Positions 52,013 through 61,730 are shown, counted from the first letter of the stretch. The stretch is 64,000 nucleotides of DNA from Flavihumibacter petaseus NBRC 106054 (GCF_000974785.1 NZ_BBWV01000001.1:434001-498000), one strand, 5' to 3'. Notes: generated by a model not told the origin, from the letters alone. Made by a program: numbers and translations.

Positions 52013-52264
52013 GTGGCTCAAAGAAATCTCTCAGAACTGACAGACCAGGAATTATTGCAGGAAGCAAAAAAACAGAAATCAGCCGCATTGATCAATGCCG
52101 CGATCATTGGGTTTCTTATCGGAATCGTAGTGTACAGCGTCATCAAAAAGAGCTGGGGATTCCTGACGCTGATCCCATTGTTTCTCGCCTACAAACTCAT
52201 TAAGAAGAACAAATACAGCAACGAGGAGTTAGAGCATGCCTTAAAAGAACGGAAGCTGAAATAG
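52013..52264 (+). CDS. Small two-helix membrane protein
   Basis: The 83-residue product (GTG start) has an N-terminal helix rich in charged residues, two short hydrophobic stretches (LINAAIIGFLIGIVVYSVI and FLTLIPLFLAYKLI) and a basic tail (NEELEHALKERKLK). It is of a type often annotated as hypothetical in Chitinophagaceae. No function can be given. It lies between the EthD lipoprotein gene and the amidohydrolase gene. Confidence 0.65.
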   Translation: MAQRNLSELTDQELLQEAKKQKSAALINAAIIGFLIGIVVYSVIKKSWGFLTLIPLFLAYKLIKKNKYSNEELEHALKERKLK

Positions 52265-52302
52265 TTAAGCCGGAGTACCCTGGTGCCCAAAAAGAACAAA
52301 CA

Positions 52303-54303
52303 ATGAAACCTGTACTGGTACTGGTGTTTTTTTGGTCTTCAGTATTGACGCTGCCTGCACAACAGGCAGACACTACTTACTACTCGGTGGTCAAAACAGG
52401 TACTGTAGCGGGTGAGCAGAAAGTATGGCATACCGGGCCAACTGCCATCCACTACAGCTATCATTACCAGGATCGCGGTCGCGGCGACAGTATACATGCC
52501 AGCGTAAGGACTAACCCGGAAGGAATGATCCTTTACCTGAAAGCTACCGGTGTTGACTACAACAAGAATGCTTATTCCGAAACTTTTGAAGTGGTCAACG
52601 ATTCAGCGATCACTACCATCAACGGCATCCGGAAAACCAGCAAGTTCAGCAACCAGTGGTATGAGAGCTGGGTTACACCAGGCATTATCGCAATGCGCGT
52701 CAACTGGTTACTCCGGCAGCCAGGCAAAAAAGGAGTTACGCTGGACGGAAATCCCATCCGAACGGAGCACCCGGTTGAAACCAGCGTTTCCCTTAACGGC
52801 AAAACCGCCGCGCTGTCATTATTTGCGCTCTATGACAACGATGACGATCCCCCGCATTATGCCTGGTTCACGAGAGACACTACTTTCTTTGCCCACCTGG
52901 GCCTGTTTTCACTGATTCAGAAAGGGTATGAAACCTGGACGGACACCCTGATTGCGCTACAGGAACAGGCAGGCCGGTCATACTATACCCGGCAAATAAA
53001 AGAACAGTCGGCCGGCATACCCCGTCGCCTGGTCATCGAACATGCGAATCTTTTTGAGTCCGCAACGGCCACTGTAAAAAAAGACATGACCGTTGTCATC
53101 ACGGAGGGAAAGATTGCTGCGATCTATCCCTCATCGGAAAAGAAACCAATCCAACCGGATTCGGTCATCGATGCAAAGGGCAAGTTCCTGATGCCGGGTT
53201 TGTGGGACATGCACCTGCATTATGAGAGTGAAAAGTCAGAGGGCGGCTGGTACCTTGCCGGTGGCGTTACCCATGGCCGTGACCTTGGCCATGTAAAAAT
53301 CTTGCTGTCGTACAGGGATCAGATTGCCAGCAATCATCTCCTGGGCCCGGACATCAGTTACGTTGCCGGGCTGATTGACAAGCAGGGGCCTCTCCAGGCA
53401 CCGGGCGGAATTATTGTTGCTTCACTTCCCGATGCCATTAAAGCCATTCACACGTACAAACAACTGGGCTACCGGCAAATCAAGCTCTACAGCTCCATCG
53501 ATCCAGCATGGGTAGCCCCCATGTGTGCGGAAGCCCATAAACTGGGTATGCGGGTAAGCGGGCACGTGCCGGCGTTTATGACAGCGGAACAGGCGGTCAA
53601 CGATGGCTATGACGAACTCACCCATTTGAATTTCCTGTTCCTGAACTTTTTGGGAGATACACTGGATACCAGGACGCCTGTCCGGTTTTCGGCAGTAGGC
53701 GACCGGGCCGGCACTATTGATCTGCAAAGCCCGGAAGTGCAACGGTTTATCCGGCTGCTGGCAGCGAAAAAAATAGTGGTAGATGCGACGCTGAACCTGT
53801 ATGCAAAACGATTTAATGAATTCAAGGGCGATACCAGCAGCATGCTTAAACCAGTTGTCAACTGGCTTCCCGAATACATGCGGAATGATCTCGCCATTGC
53901 CAATCCTTATGGATCCGATACCCGTAAACCCGCGTACCGGGCTTCTTTCCAAAACATGCTGCGGATGCTGAAATTGCTGTACGACAACCAGGTAGAACTG
54001 GTAGCGGGCACAGATGGCGGAAGGGCACTGGCCTTGCAATATGAACTTGAACTGTATGTTCAGGCAGGTATCCCGGCAAACGAAGTGCTGAAGATTGCTA
54101 CGTACAATGCAGCGAAAACCTGTGGCCTGCTGAACAGTTACGGTGAAATCAGAACAGGCCTAATGGCCGACTGTATACTGATTGACGGAAACCCAGCGCA
54201 AAACATCAGTGATATCAGGCGCGTGGAGTGGGTAATCAAAAACAACAAATTTTATCATCCCAAACAATTGCTTTCCCTGCGAGGCTGGAAATATTATTAC
54301 TGA
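52303..54303 (+). CDS. Exported amidohydrolase with extra N-terminal domain
   Basis: The 666-residue protein has a signal peptide (about 1-20), about 220 residues of unassigned beta structure (starting DTTYYSVVKTGTVAGEQKVW), and an imidazolonepropionase-like amidohydrolase domain from about 240. Metal ligands visible are the HxH in MPGLWDMHLHYES (about 297-309), the His in SGHVPAF, the His in DELTHLNF and the Asp in AGTDGG. A GLMADCILIDGNPAQNI block near the end is typical. It likely cleaves amide or dipeptide bonds of an exported or imported compound. The N-terminal domain is shared by a subset of Bacteroidota amidohydrolases. Confidence 0.87.
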   Translation: MKPVLVLVFFWSSVLTLPAQQADTTYYSVVKTGTVAGEQKVWHTGPTAIHYSYHYQDRGRGDSIHASVRTNPEGMILYLKATGVDYNKNAYSETFEVVNDSAITTINGIRKTSKFSNQWYESWVTPGIIAMRVNWLLRQPGKKGVTLDGNPIRTEHPVETSVSLNGKTAALSLFALYDNDDDPPHYAWFTRDTTFFAHLGLFSLIQKGYETWTDTLIALQEQAGRSYYTRQIKEQSAGIPRRLVIEHANLFESATATVKKDMTVVITEGKIAAIYPSSEKKPIQPDSVIDAKGKFLMPGLWDMHLHYESEKSEGGWYLAGGVTHGRDLGHVKILLSYRDQIASNHLLGPDISYVAGLIDKQGPLQAPGGIIVASLPDAIKAIHTYKQLGYRQIKLYSSIDPAWVAPMCAEAHKLGMRVSGHVPAFMTAEQAVNDGYDELTHLNFLFLNFLGDTLDTRTPVRFSAVGDRAGTIDLQSPEVQRFIRLLAAKKIVVDATLNLYAKRFNEFKGDTSSMLKPVVNWLPEYMRNDLAIANPYGSDTRKPAYRASFQNMLRMLKLLYDNQVELVAGTDGGRALALQYELELYVQAGIPANEVLKIATYNAAKTCGLLNSYGEIRTGLMADCILIDGNPAQNISDIRRVEWVIKNNKFYHPKQLLSLRGWKYYY

Positions 54304-54305
54304 CC

Positions 54306-55124
54306 TTACAACGCCGTTCCGCAAAACTTGCAAAAACTTGCGTCACCATCATGCCCCTCTGCGCCACAGCCCTTACAAACCTCATGACCCGGCTTTCTGC
54401 TTCTTACAGCAAGGGCAATTTCGGTGGTGATGATACCGGTGGGGACCGCAATAATGCCATATCCGATAAACATCATGATGGATGCAATAAATTTCCCCAA
54501 TGGGGTAACCGGTGAGATATCACCATATCCAACGGTTGTAATAGTTACGATGGCCCAGTAGATACTTTCAGGAATATTACTAAACCCGTTCTCACCATTT
54601 TCCACCAGGTACATAATGGAGCCCAGTATAATAACCAGTGTCAGCACAACCAGCATGAAAATACTGATCTTCTTGAGGCTCGATGCCAGGGAAGCCTTGA
54701 GAAATGCCAGTTCCGTAAGAAAATGCGTCAGTTTAAAGATGCGGAAAATGCGTAACAGCCGGAGCGCCCGTAATACCAGTAAAGATTGCGCACCTGCAAA
54801 AACGAAACTCAGGTAGGACGGGATTATTGCCAGGAGGTCAATGATCCCCAGGGAAGAGAATACATAACGCAACGGCCGTCTGATGGAGACCAGGCGCAGG
54901 ATATACTCTATCGTGAAAAGAATGGTGAAACCCCATTCCAATGTGTAAAAAAAGGTGCCATAACGTCTGTGGTAAGATTCGATGCTGTCCAGCATAACCA
55001 CAGTAATTGATCCAAGGATCAAAATCAGGAGTGCAATATCAAAGACCTTACCCGCAAGCGTATTGGATTCATAAATAGTATCATGAAGTTTCTCCTGCCA
55101 TCTTTTACGAATTGTATTTGACAT
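54306..55124 (-). CDS. Voltage-gated-type potassium channel with C-terminal zinc ribbon
   Basis: The 272-residue channel has six membrane helices; S4 shows regularly spaced arginines (LRALRLLRIFRIFKL, about 113-130) and the selectivity filter is TTVGYGD (about 196-202). After the last helix comes a short zinc ribbon, CKGCG...FCKFCG, at the very C-terminus, with four cysteines. Length and layout match the ion transporter superfamily. ATG 55124 is preferred to 55148. Convergent with the amidohydrolase gene with only two bases between stops. The zinc ribbon may sense or tether; unknown. Confidence 0.9.
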   Translation of the reverse strand: MSNTIRKRWQEKLHDTIYESNTLAGKVFDIALLILILGSITVVMLDSIESYHRRYGTFFYTLEWGFTILFTIEYILRLVSIRRPLRYVFSSLGIIDLLAIIPSYLSFVFAGAQSLLVLRALRLLRIFRIFKLTHFLTELAFLKASLASSLKKISIFMLVVLTLVIILGSIMYLVENGENGFSNIPESIYWAIVTITTVGYGDISPVTPLGKFIASIMMFIGYGIIAVPTGIITTEIALAVRSRKPGHEVCKGCGAEGHDGDASFCKFCGTAL

Positions 55125-55221
55125 CGGGAAAATCGGTTTGAAACACAAAGGAATTTAACTAAAAAATGTTAAACCCAAAATACTGGTACCTTCATCTCAG
55201 AAAACAATAAAACAGCGCCAT

Positions 55222-55794
55222 ATGAGAAGAATCATCTCATTCATGCACATTTCACTCGATGGCTTTGTAGCCGGACCGAACGGGGAAATGAACTGGATCA
55301 AGGTTGACGAAGAACTTTTCGACTTTGTGGGCAAGCGGATCAGCGAGGGAGACACCGCCCTGTATGGCCGCGTAACTTATCAAATGATGGAAGGCTACTG
55401 GCCCGGGGCCGGTGACAAGCCGAATGCCAGCAAGCACGACAAGGATCATTCAAAGTGGTACGGCAAAGTGCATAAGGTTGTTTTATCGAAAACGATGAAG
55501 GATACTGTCTTGACGAATACAACGATAATCAGCGATGATCTTGCAGCGCGCATCAATGAAATCAAACAACAACCGGGTAACGACATCCTGCTTTTTGGCA
55601 GTCCGTCGGCGACCCATTCCCTTCTCCGGCTGAACCTGATAGATGGCTTCTGGCTGTTTGTCAATCCAATCATTCTCGGGAAAGGCATTCCATTGTTTGA
55701 AGGTATACAGGATACAATCAAACTGAAACTGGTCACCACCCAACAATTTACCAACGGCGTAACAGAACTGAATTACATTGTAGACAGTCACTAA
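55222..55794 (+). CDS. Dihydrofolate reductase/RibD C-terminal family protein
   Basis: The 190-residue protein has the RibD C-terminal/DHFR-like fold: RRIISFMHISLDGFVAGPNG at the start, GDTALYGRVTYQMMEGYWP, and LLFGSPSATHSLLRLNLIDG with the NADPH-binding loop. Members are small NADPH-dependent reductases of unknown substrate. Start and length are normal. The DUF6193-like gene follows after 4 bases, so they may be cotranscribed. Confidence 0.9.
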   Translation: MRRIISFMHISLDGFVAGPNGEMNWIKVDEELFDFVGKRISEGDTALYGRVTYQMMEGYWPGAGDKPNASKHDKDHSKWYGKVHKVVLSKTMKDTVLTNTTIISDDLAARINEIKQQPGNDILLFGSPSATHSLLRLNLIDGFWLFVNPIILGKGIPLFEGIQDTIKLKLVTTQQFTNGVTELNYIVDSH

Positions 55795-55798
55795 TAAA

Positions 55799-56611
55799 AT
55801 GTCTGGACTATTTCACAATATAAAATCCCTATTCTCCAGAAAGACAATTTATCCGGAAATTATCAGAGCCGGTGGACTTGCAAATGCAATAGATCTTGAG
55901 TTAAAAACAATTAACTCAAGTTTGCGGGTGAGGGGTGACGATTCATTTGATAAGTTACCATTTTCCTTTGCCATGGTAGAGCATGGTAACAAATTTTCAC
56001 AAATCTATATGGCCGCGAAGGAGAAGTTATATTTGCCGGACTTTTGGAGAGACGGTGTCTGCCTGGCACATGGAAAAACAAACAGTTTAACAGAACTTGC
56101 TAAGGTTTTAGATTATTGGCTTATTCAAAACGTTTCAACAAAAGCGCTATCTGAAAAATACAATTTTGTGTGTCCTTCCGCCAAAGCAAGTGCTTTTGAT
56201 GAAAACAAGGAAATTGAGTTCACCTGGGAATTGCTTAAAAATGATGATGACAGCCTGGGATTGAAAGAATTTATAGGTGTTGCCAGCCAGGATAACACCC
56301 TGAACAAACTTTTTCCATTTACAAGTCTATATACGATGTGTTTCAGCAGATGTACCGGATTTCCATACGATACGAATAATCTGCCCAACGTGACGCTGCT
56401 TGAATATGCACATTTTATACTGCCTAAGAATGAAGCCGAATATTCAAAAATTCAGCACACTAAAGCAACGGGGGATAGCCAAATCTACGTAGTGACATTG
56501 AATATGAATAAATATCTCGGTAAGGGAAATGCGAGTGAAGCTTTACAACTTGTTCTCGAAAATTTACCAAACAACATTCAGCCCGCCAGAAAGGGAACAG
56601 CTGAGGATTAA
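55799..56611 (+). CDS. DUF6193-like cytoplasmic protein
   Basis: The 270-residue protein has TIYPEIIRAGGLANAIDLEL near the N-terminus and a SQIYMAAKEKLYLPDFWRDG block, with LPNVTLLEYAHFILPKNEAE at about 198-217; this pattern recalls DUF6193, a family linked to secreted toxins and immunity proteins. I am not certain of the family name. No signal peptide. Codon use is more AT-rich than in the large glycosidase genes, which fits an accessory gene. No toxin partner is recognised nearby. Confidence 0.5.
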   Translation: MSGLFHNIKSLFSRKTIYPEIIRAGGLANAIDLELKTINSSLRVRGDDSFDKLPFSFAMVEHGNKFSQIYMAAKEKLYLPDFWRDGVCLAHGKTNSLTELAKVLDYWLIQNVSTKALSEKYNFVCPSAKASAFDENKEIEFTWELLKNDDDSLGLKEFIGVASQDNTLNKLFPFTSLYTMCFSRCTGFPYDTNNLPNVTLLEYAHFILPKNEAEYSKIQHTKATGDSQIYVVTLNMNKYLGKGNASEALQLVLENLPNNIQPARKGTAED

Positions 56612-56635
56612 GACCATTATTTGTTGAAATATTGA

Positions 56636-57694
56636 ATGCAACCCAGGAATACCATACAGCAACCAGTACAAATTTCAATATCCTTGCCAAGAAACTACCG
56701 ACTCAGGTTATTATTCGCGATTTTCCTGCTATATAGCTCTAGTCTGAAGGCCCAGGGTAATCAGCATTATGCCTTCACTGACCACCACGTACACCTGCAG
56801 GATTCCGCCACAGTGCAGCTGGGCTACAGAATGCTGAAAGCATTCGGCCAATCACCGACAAAAATGGACTCGCTGGTGTTTGATGCGGATACTATTATCG
56901 GAAGGCTGAACAAAGCTAAATTTCAAAGCGCCTGGATCTTATCCAATGCCTATTGGTTTGGCTCTCCATTGACGCCAATAGAAAACGAATATGAGGCCGT
57001 AAGAAAACAAAATGACTGGACAGCAGAACAGGTGGCCCGCTATCCGGGCAGGTTATCAGCCTTTATGAGTGTAAACCCCTTAAAGCCTTATGCGCTGGAA
57101 GAAATCCAACGCTGTGCAGACACCAAACGCTTTACCGGGCTCAAGCTCCATTTTGCCAACAGCAAAGTGAATCTTTTTGATAAGGCCCAGGTGGTACAGC
57201 TTCAGAAAGTATTTGCTCAGGCAGACAAAAATCACCTGGTGATGCTGATTCATTTCAGGAGCGGCAAGCAATGGGATGGTGCGGCCAATGCCCGGGTCTT
57301 CCTGGACAAATTATTACCATTTGCAAAGACCACCCCGGTTGTAGTTGCCCATATGGCGGGATGGGGCGGATACGACAAAACCACCGATGCTGCTTTGGAA
57401 CGCTTCGCTGAATATTTTCAACTGAAGAATGACTACACCAAAAATCTTTACCTGGAAGTGAGCGCGGTGTTGCCAATTGACTCCGCAGGCAACACTAACC
57501 CCGGTAAAAGCAAATCCGCCTGGTATCCCGCGGCCGCACTTAATAAAAGAATCCAGGAAATCGGCACCCAACATATTCTTTTCGGTACGGATTGGCCCAT
57601 GATTGATATTGATCTGTATATCGAGGTGTTAAATAAAACATTGGGAGCCACGGTTGTTCAGCAGATCTTAAACAACCAGGTTACCGGATTCTGA
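56636..57694 (+). CDS. Exported amidohydrolase family protein (metal-dependent, amidohydrolase 2 type)
   Basis: The 352-residue protein has a hydrophobic signal (about 25-40) and the amidohydrolase-2 TIM-barrel: FTDHHVHLQDS near residue 47 with the HxH metal site, FTGLKLHFANSKVN, VMLIHFRSG with a His ligand, VVAHMAGWGGYD with a further His, and HILFGTDWPMID with the catalytic Asp. It lacks the Ig-like extension of the other amidohydrolase at 52303. Substrate unknown. The long N-terminal lead of about 24 residues before the signal may mean a later start, but no better Met is present. Confidence 0.82.
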   Translation: MQPRNTIQQPVQISISLPRNYRLRLLFAIFLLYSSSLKAQGNQHYAFTDHHVHLQDSATVQLGYRMLKAFGQSPTKMDSLVFDADTIIGRLNKAKFQSAWILSNAYWFGSPLTPIENEYEAVRKQNDWTAEQVARYPGRLSAFMSVNPLKPYALEEIQRCADTKRFTGLKLHFANSKVNLFDKAQVVQLQKVFAQADKNHLVMLIHFRSGKQWDGAANARVFLDKLLPFAKTTPVVVAHMAGWGGYDKTTDAALERFAEYFQLKNDYTKNLYLEVSAVLPIDSAGNTNPGKSKSAWYPAAALNKRIQEIGTQHILFGTDWPMIDIDLYIEVLNKTLGATVVQQILNNQVTGF

Positions 57695-57698
57695 GCAA

Positions 57699-58121
57699 AT
57701 GAAGAAAGTTATCACACCAACTTTACCCACTTTACTTGTCCTGCTGACTGGTTGCTTCAAAACTGAAACCAAAGACCCCGGAAAGGCATTTACCTATTGG
57801 TACGGTAGTGAGCCGCCAGCCCACATAGAAATGATCAGGGGCCAATATTTTCAATCCCCGCATTTTACACTGGAATATGAAGTGTTCCTAAAATTCAGAA
57901 CAAACAACAAATGGTTTAACGGATTCGCTGAATATAGAAAGCTTGAAATAGACACTGTAAAAAATGACTGGACCAGGTGGACGGAATTGCCCCGATGGTT
58001 TAAACCAGATCAAACTTTCCTGATCTACGCGAAAGACCCAAAAAATGAATTTGAAACCTCCCGTTATTTCTTCAATCCCGACAGCGGTATCTGTTATATA
58101 TTTGAAACGGCAGGAATGTAA
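57699..58121 (+). CDS. Small lipoprotein of unknown function
   Basis: The 140-residue protein has a lipobox VLLTGC (Cys19). The mature part is rich in Trp, Tyr and charged residues (TYWYGSEPPAHIEMIRGQYF) and seems to be a compact beta domain. No family recognised. The start lies 4 bases after the preceding amidohydrolase stop, suggesting cotranscription. Confidence 0.6.
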   Translation: MKKVITPTLPTLLVLLTGCFKTETKDPGKAFTYWYGSEPPAHIEMIRGQYFQSPHFTLEYEVFLKFRTNNKWFNGFAEYRKLEIDTVKNDWTRWTELPRWFKPDQTFLIYAKDPKNEFETSRYFFNPDSGICYIFETAGM

Positions 58122-58130
58122 CGAGCGAAA

Positions 58131-58508
58131 ATGCTTCACATGGGACTAGACCTTTTTCATTTTCTACCGGTGCACCCCGACAATACCAGTTATAGTGATA
58201 TTGTTGAAAAGGATTGGCTGAATGCCCATCCGGAATGCGCTGCCGCGTTACTCGGCTGGCTGGAAGCATATGAAGGAAATTACCGGTTGCATTACCGTGT
58301 ACTTGGTCACCAGCGCAAAGGGATGAATGCAAGCTTCTGCAAAGACTTCCAGGATGGCTATCACTTTAAGCTGGAAGTTGTTGAAAGTGCATATGCCTAC
58401 CTTAAAGCGGATCATATCAGCCCGCTGGACAGGCTGCAGGAAAATTTTCGCTCCCATTTCATCAACAATTTCATTCCTGGTCAAAGCATCTTCTGCGTGA
58501 GCTTCTGA
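58131..58508 (+). CDS. Hypothetical cytoplasmic protein
   Basis: The 125-residue protein has no signal peptide. It begins MLHMGLDLFHFLPVHPDNTS and has SYSDIVEKDWLNAHPECAAA and a mixed helical C-terminus. I do not recognise the family. It starts 9 bases after the small lipoprotein gene. An internal ATG four codons in is an equal start candidate. Confidence 0.5.
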   Translation: MLHMGLDLFHFLPVHPDNTSYSDIVEKDWLNAHPECAAALLGWLEAYEGNYRLHYRVLGHQRKGMNASFCKDFQDGYHFKLEVVESAYAYLKADHISPLDRLQENFRSHFINNFIPGQSIFCVSF

Positions 58509-58555
58509 TTGCAATCAGGCTCGTCAATCCGCCGCAGATTTCTTATATTCAGTAC

Positions 58556-58975
58556 GTGAACGTACAGGAACAAATCCAGGAATATATCAGCAGCCAGCCT
58601 GAACCAAAGCGAGCCGAAATGCAGGCGCTGCACCGCATCATCCTGGACACAAAGCCTGGTTCTCAATTATGGTACCTGGATGGGAAAAACAGTGAAGGTA
58701 AAGTTGTTTCCAACCCCAATATCGGGTACGGATTATACACCATTCAATACACCGATGGGAAATCCAAAGACTTCTACCAGATAGGCCTAAGTGCGAACAC
58801 AACGGGAATCTCCGTTTATATCATGGGCATTGCCGATAAGAAATACCTGGCGGAGACATATGGAGATAAAATCGGTAAGGCAAGCGTCAGCGGTTATTGC
58901 ATCAAGTTTAAAACACTTAAAGACATCAATACCGACGTACTTGAAGCAGCCATAAAAGATGGTTTCGGGGCCTGA
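58556..58975 (+). CDS. DUF1801 domain protein (second copy)
   Basis: The 139-residue cytoplasmic protein has VQEQIQEYISSQPEPKRAEM at the N-terminus and LWYLDGKNSEGKVVSNPNIG, matching DUF1801; it is clearly different from the DUF1801 gene at 40447. GTG start. TATATTCA upstream resembles a weak -7 box. Function unknown. Confidence 0.82.
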   Translation: MNVQEQIQEYISSQPEPKRAEMQALHRIILDTKPGSQLWYLDGKNSEGKVVSNPNIGYGLYTIQYTDGKSKDFYQIGLSANTTGISVYIMGIADKKYLAETYGDKIGKASVSGYCIKFKTLKDINTDVLEAAIKDGFGA

Positions 58976-59077
58976 AACTGCGGAGTAAACGATCCGTTTA
59001 TACCCAATGACCACAGGCAATAAATGCTGCTTCTTTGCCGTATTTTACGGGATCAACCGTTAAACCGCGCCTGACCG

Positions 59078-60388
59078 ATGTGCCGCCCTGTAATCTGCTT
59101 TGCCGTGCTGTTGTTTGCCCTCGTGGCCTGTGACAAGAATAACGATGAACCACCTCCCCCGCCGCCACCTGCCCTTCCGCCAGCTAAGATCGAAGTGATT
59201 GCCGGCAACAACCAAATGGGCACCCGTGGCCTGCAACTGCTGGATACCGTCATCATTGAGGTGACGCCCAACCCTGCCGACCAGACGCCTGACTATACCT
59301 TCTATTTTACCGGCGGAACCGACAACGGCCAGGTAATGCCCTACACCGCCACCTGGAACAATGGAAAATATTATGTGCGCTCCGTCTGGACCCTCGGAAA
59401 CAGTCCCTCCAACCAACAGGTAAAATTCCTGCTGTTCAACAATTGCTCCATCGCTACAAACTGTATCCCGGCAGATTCCACGGTGATCGATGCTACTACC
59501 AGTCACCCCTGGACGGCCGTATTCAACCCTCAGGCTTCAGGCGCTGGCACATTCACGGATCTTCACTTTTACACCGACCAGGATGGCATTGCTGTCGGCG
59601 ACCTTACTCCCGGCGGCGTCATCACCCACGACGGCGGACAAACGTGGAATTCCCACGGCTATGACCGGAACGACATCTACCAGCTCGCTTTTGCAGACGC
59701 CGATACCGGCATTGCCGTCATCACCAACAACGGTGCCCGTTACACCTACGATGGCGGTCTCACTTTCTTCGAAGCCCCCTGGTCTGCCCCCGCGGTGGGA
59801 CATCTGTCTTCCAATTATTTCATGACCGGACCTTCCTCCCTGGTAGCTGTCGGCCGCTACGGATCCATCGCCCGCTCCACTGACGCCGGCCAGCACTGGA
59901 CCTCCTATACTGACCTTAATTTTATCAATTTCCTCTATACAGTTGAATGCCCGGATCCCAATACCTGTTATGCCGGCGGTGAGAGTGGTAAACTGATCAA
60001 AACCGGCAATGGCGGCATTACCTGGTCTGAGCTGCCATCGAATACCAACAGCCGCCTGTTTAAAATTACGTTCCATGACAACCAGCTCGGTTATGCAGGC
60101 GGGGAAAGCGGCTGCCTCATTAAAACCAGCAACGGCGGACAAACCTGGTCGCAATTAAAGCCGGGCATTCATGGAGATATCATCGACATCAGGTTCTTTG
60201 ATAACAATAACGGCATCGTGGTGGGCAGGAACGGCGAAATCGCGCGCACCACCGACGGCGGCGATCACTGGACCATGATCAACGGGCACAGCAACGGCGT
60301 GTTCTCGCTGACGAAAACTTATATCAAATCGTCACAGCTGATCCTCGGCCTGCAGAACCAGTCCATCTACCAATACGAAATCAACTAA
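59078..60388 (+). CDS. BNR/YCF48-like beta-propeller lipoprotein
   Basis: The 436-residue protein has a lipobox ALVAC (Cys18), a proline run (PPPPPPP near 25-31), an N-terminal beta domain (about 35-150), and a beta propeller with repeated Asp-box-like units (THDGGQTWNS, RSTDAGQHWTS, KTGNGGITWSEL, KTSNGGQTWSQL, RTTDGGDHWTM). Such propellers bind glycans or proteins; YCF48-like ones assist assembly. It forms a tandem pair with the next gene, 2 bases downstream, which is a divergent paralogue. Confidence 0.82.
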   Translation: MCRPVICFAVLLFALVACDKNNDEPPPPPPPALPPAKIEVIAGNNQMGTRGLQLLDTVIIEVTPNPADQTPDYTFYFTGGTDNGQVMPYTATWNNGKYYVRSVWTLGNSPSNQQVKFLLFNNCSIATNCIPADSTVIDATTSHPWTAVFNPQASGAGTFTDLHFYTDQDGIAVGDLTPGGVITHDGGQTWNSHGYDRNDIYQLAFADADTGIAVITNNGARYTYDGGLTFFEAPWSAPAVGHLSSNYFMTGPSSLVAVGRYGSIARSTDAGQHWTSYTDLNFINFLYTVECPDPNTCYAGGESGKLIKTGNGGITWSELPSNTNSRLFKITFHDNQLGYAGGESGCLIKTSNGGQTWSQLKPGIHGDIIDIRFFDNNNGIVVGRNGEIARTTDGGDHWTMINGHSNGVFSLTKTYIKSSQLILGLQNQSIYQYEIN

Positions 60389-60390
60389 TC

Positions 60391-61698
60391 ATGCGATCAT
60401 CCCTACCCCTGCTGATCCTGCTGAGCTGCCTTATGGCTGGTTGCGAAAAGGACGATCCGCCACTCCCCGACTATACGACCGGAGAGATTGAACTCGCCGG
60501 CGGAGATAACCAGTCGGGTGTTTTCGGGGAAATGCTGGCCGACCCGATCCGGCTGAACGTGCATTCAAAAAATCCGAACGACAGGTTCTACATATCCTAT
60601 AAGCACACACAGGGAAACGGTTATGTGGGGCAGGATACGCTGCCCGGCTGGTTCCCGGTCTATGCTGATTCGGCCAACCCGGAGCATTCTGTGAAGTGGC
60701 GGCTCGGCTGCGACAACACCACACAGAAAGTGACATTTTACCTTCACCCCTTCAGTATTTCCAACCCCCTGACACTGGCCGCCCCGGTGGACAGTGTAAC
60801 GGTTTCAGCTTCCGCTACCAAACCTGCGGGCTGGTGCAGGGCCTGCGGTTATGGCAGCCTGGATTTTGTCAACAGCAAGGTGATCACCTACGACCAGCAG
60901 ACCTTATACATGGTGAACAATAAATTGTATGTTTCCACTGACGGCGGACTCAACTGGTACCCGGTAACGCTGCCATTTGCAGATCAGATTGTCGATGCGC
61001 AGTTTAACAGTAAGGGATGGATGTACCTCGTTACCCAAAATGAGGGTGTTTATTATTCCGCCGATAAGCAGCATTGGCAGGCGATCAACGGCGGACTGAT
61101 CGACCGGCGCGATCCCACGGGATTCCTTGCTGAGGATAATTCCCTTTTCATCAGCTTTTATTTCGATGGTCCCTACCGCAGTACGGACAATGGCAGTACC
61201 TGGCAGAAAATGGTGGTAGGGAACAGTTCGGAGCGGCAATACGGATTTACCAGGCATCCCGACGGGAGGTTGCTGATGCTGGACAAGTGGAATGACCTGT
61301 ATGTGTCTGGCAACAACGGCGATACCTGGCAGAAAACGGAGCTGCCCTACAAGTACCGCAATTACCAGGTATATGATCTGCAGGTTGACGCTACCGGGAA
61401 GGTATATACGGGCGCCGGAGATGCGACGCTGTCAGTTTTTGACCTGGACAGCTTTGAAGGGGAAACTCATAGCCACTATGAATGGAACGCCAATGCACAG
61501 TCCGTCACCAATATCACGCTGGCGCCTGGCGATATATTTTACCAGGTCAATTATAACCCGGCACCCGGGGTTTACAGCAAATCGGCGAACTGGGGGCGGC
61601 TGGACCTGGGCTTTGGGCAGGCGATCAACTATTATTTCCGGAAGCAGAACGGTAAGTTTTTGCTTGGGTCAAACAACTTTCTGTACTTCAGAGAGTGA
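60391..61698 (+). CDS. BNR-repeat beta-propeller lipoprotein, paralogue of upstream gene
   Basis: The 435-residue protein has a lipobox SCLMAGC (Cys18) and the same plan: an N-terminal beta domain (IELAGGDNQSGVFGEMLADP resembles the upstream IEVIAGNNQMGTRG) and Asp-box repeats (VSTDGGLNWYP, RSTDNGSTWQKM, GNNGDTWQK). Sequence identity between the two is low apart from these features. The pair is cotranscribed with a 2-base gap and would present two surface propellers, likely partners. A second cysteine cluster (GWCRACGYG) is unique to this copy. Confidence 0.8.
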   Translation: MRSSLPLLILLSCLMAGCEKDDPPLPDYTTGEIELAGGDNQSGVFGEMLADPIRLNVHSKNPNDRFYISYKHTQGNGYVGQDTLPGWFPVYADSANPEHSVKWRLGCDNTTQKVTFYLHPFSISNPLTLAAPVDSVTVSASATKPAGWCRACGYGSLDFVNSKVITYDQQTLYMVNNKLYVSTDGGLNWYPVTLPFADQIVDAQFNSKGWMYLVTQNEGVYYSADKQHWQAINGGLIDRRDPTGFLAEDNSLFISFYFDGPYRSTDNGSTWQKMVVGNSSERQYGFTRHPDGRLLMLDKWNDLYVSGNNGDTWQKTELPYKYRNYQVYDLQVDATGKVYTGAGDATLSVFDLDSFEGETHSHYEWNANAQSVTNITLAPGDIFYQVNYNPAPGVYSKSANWGRLDLGFGQAINYYFRKQNGKFLLGSNNFLYFRE

Positions 61699-61730
61699 TT
61701 TACCTATTTTTCTTTTTACTATACTTGCGC

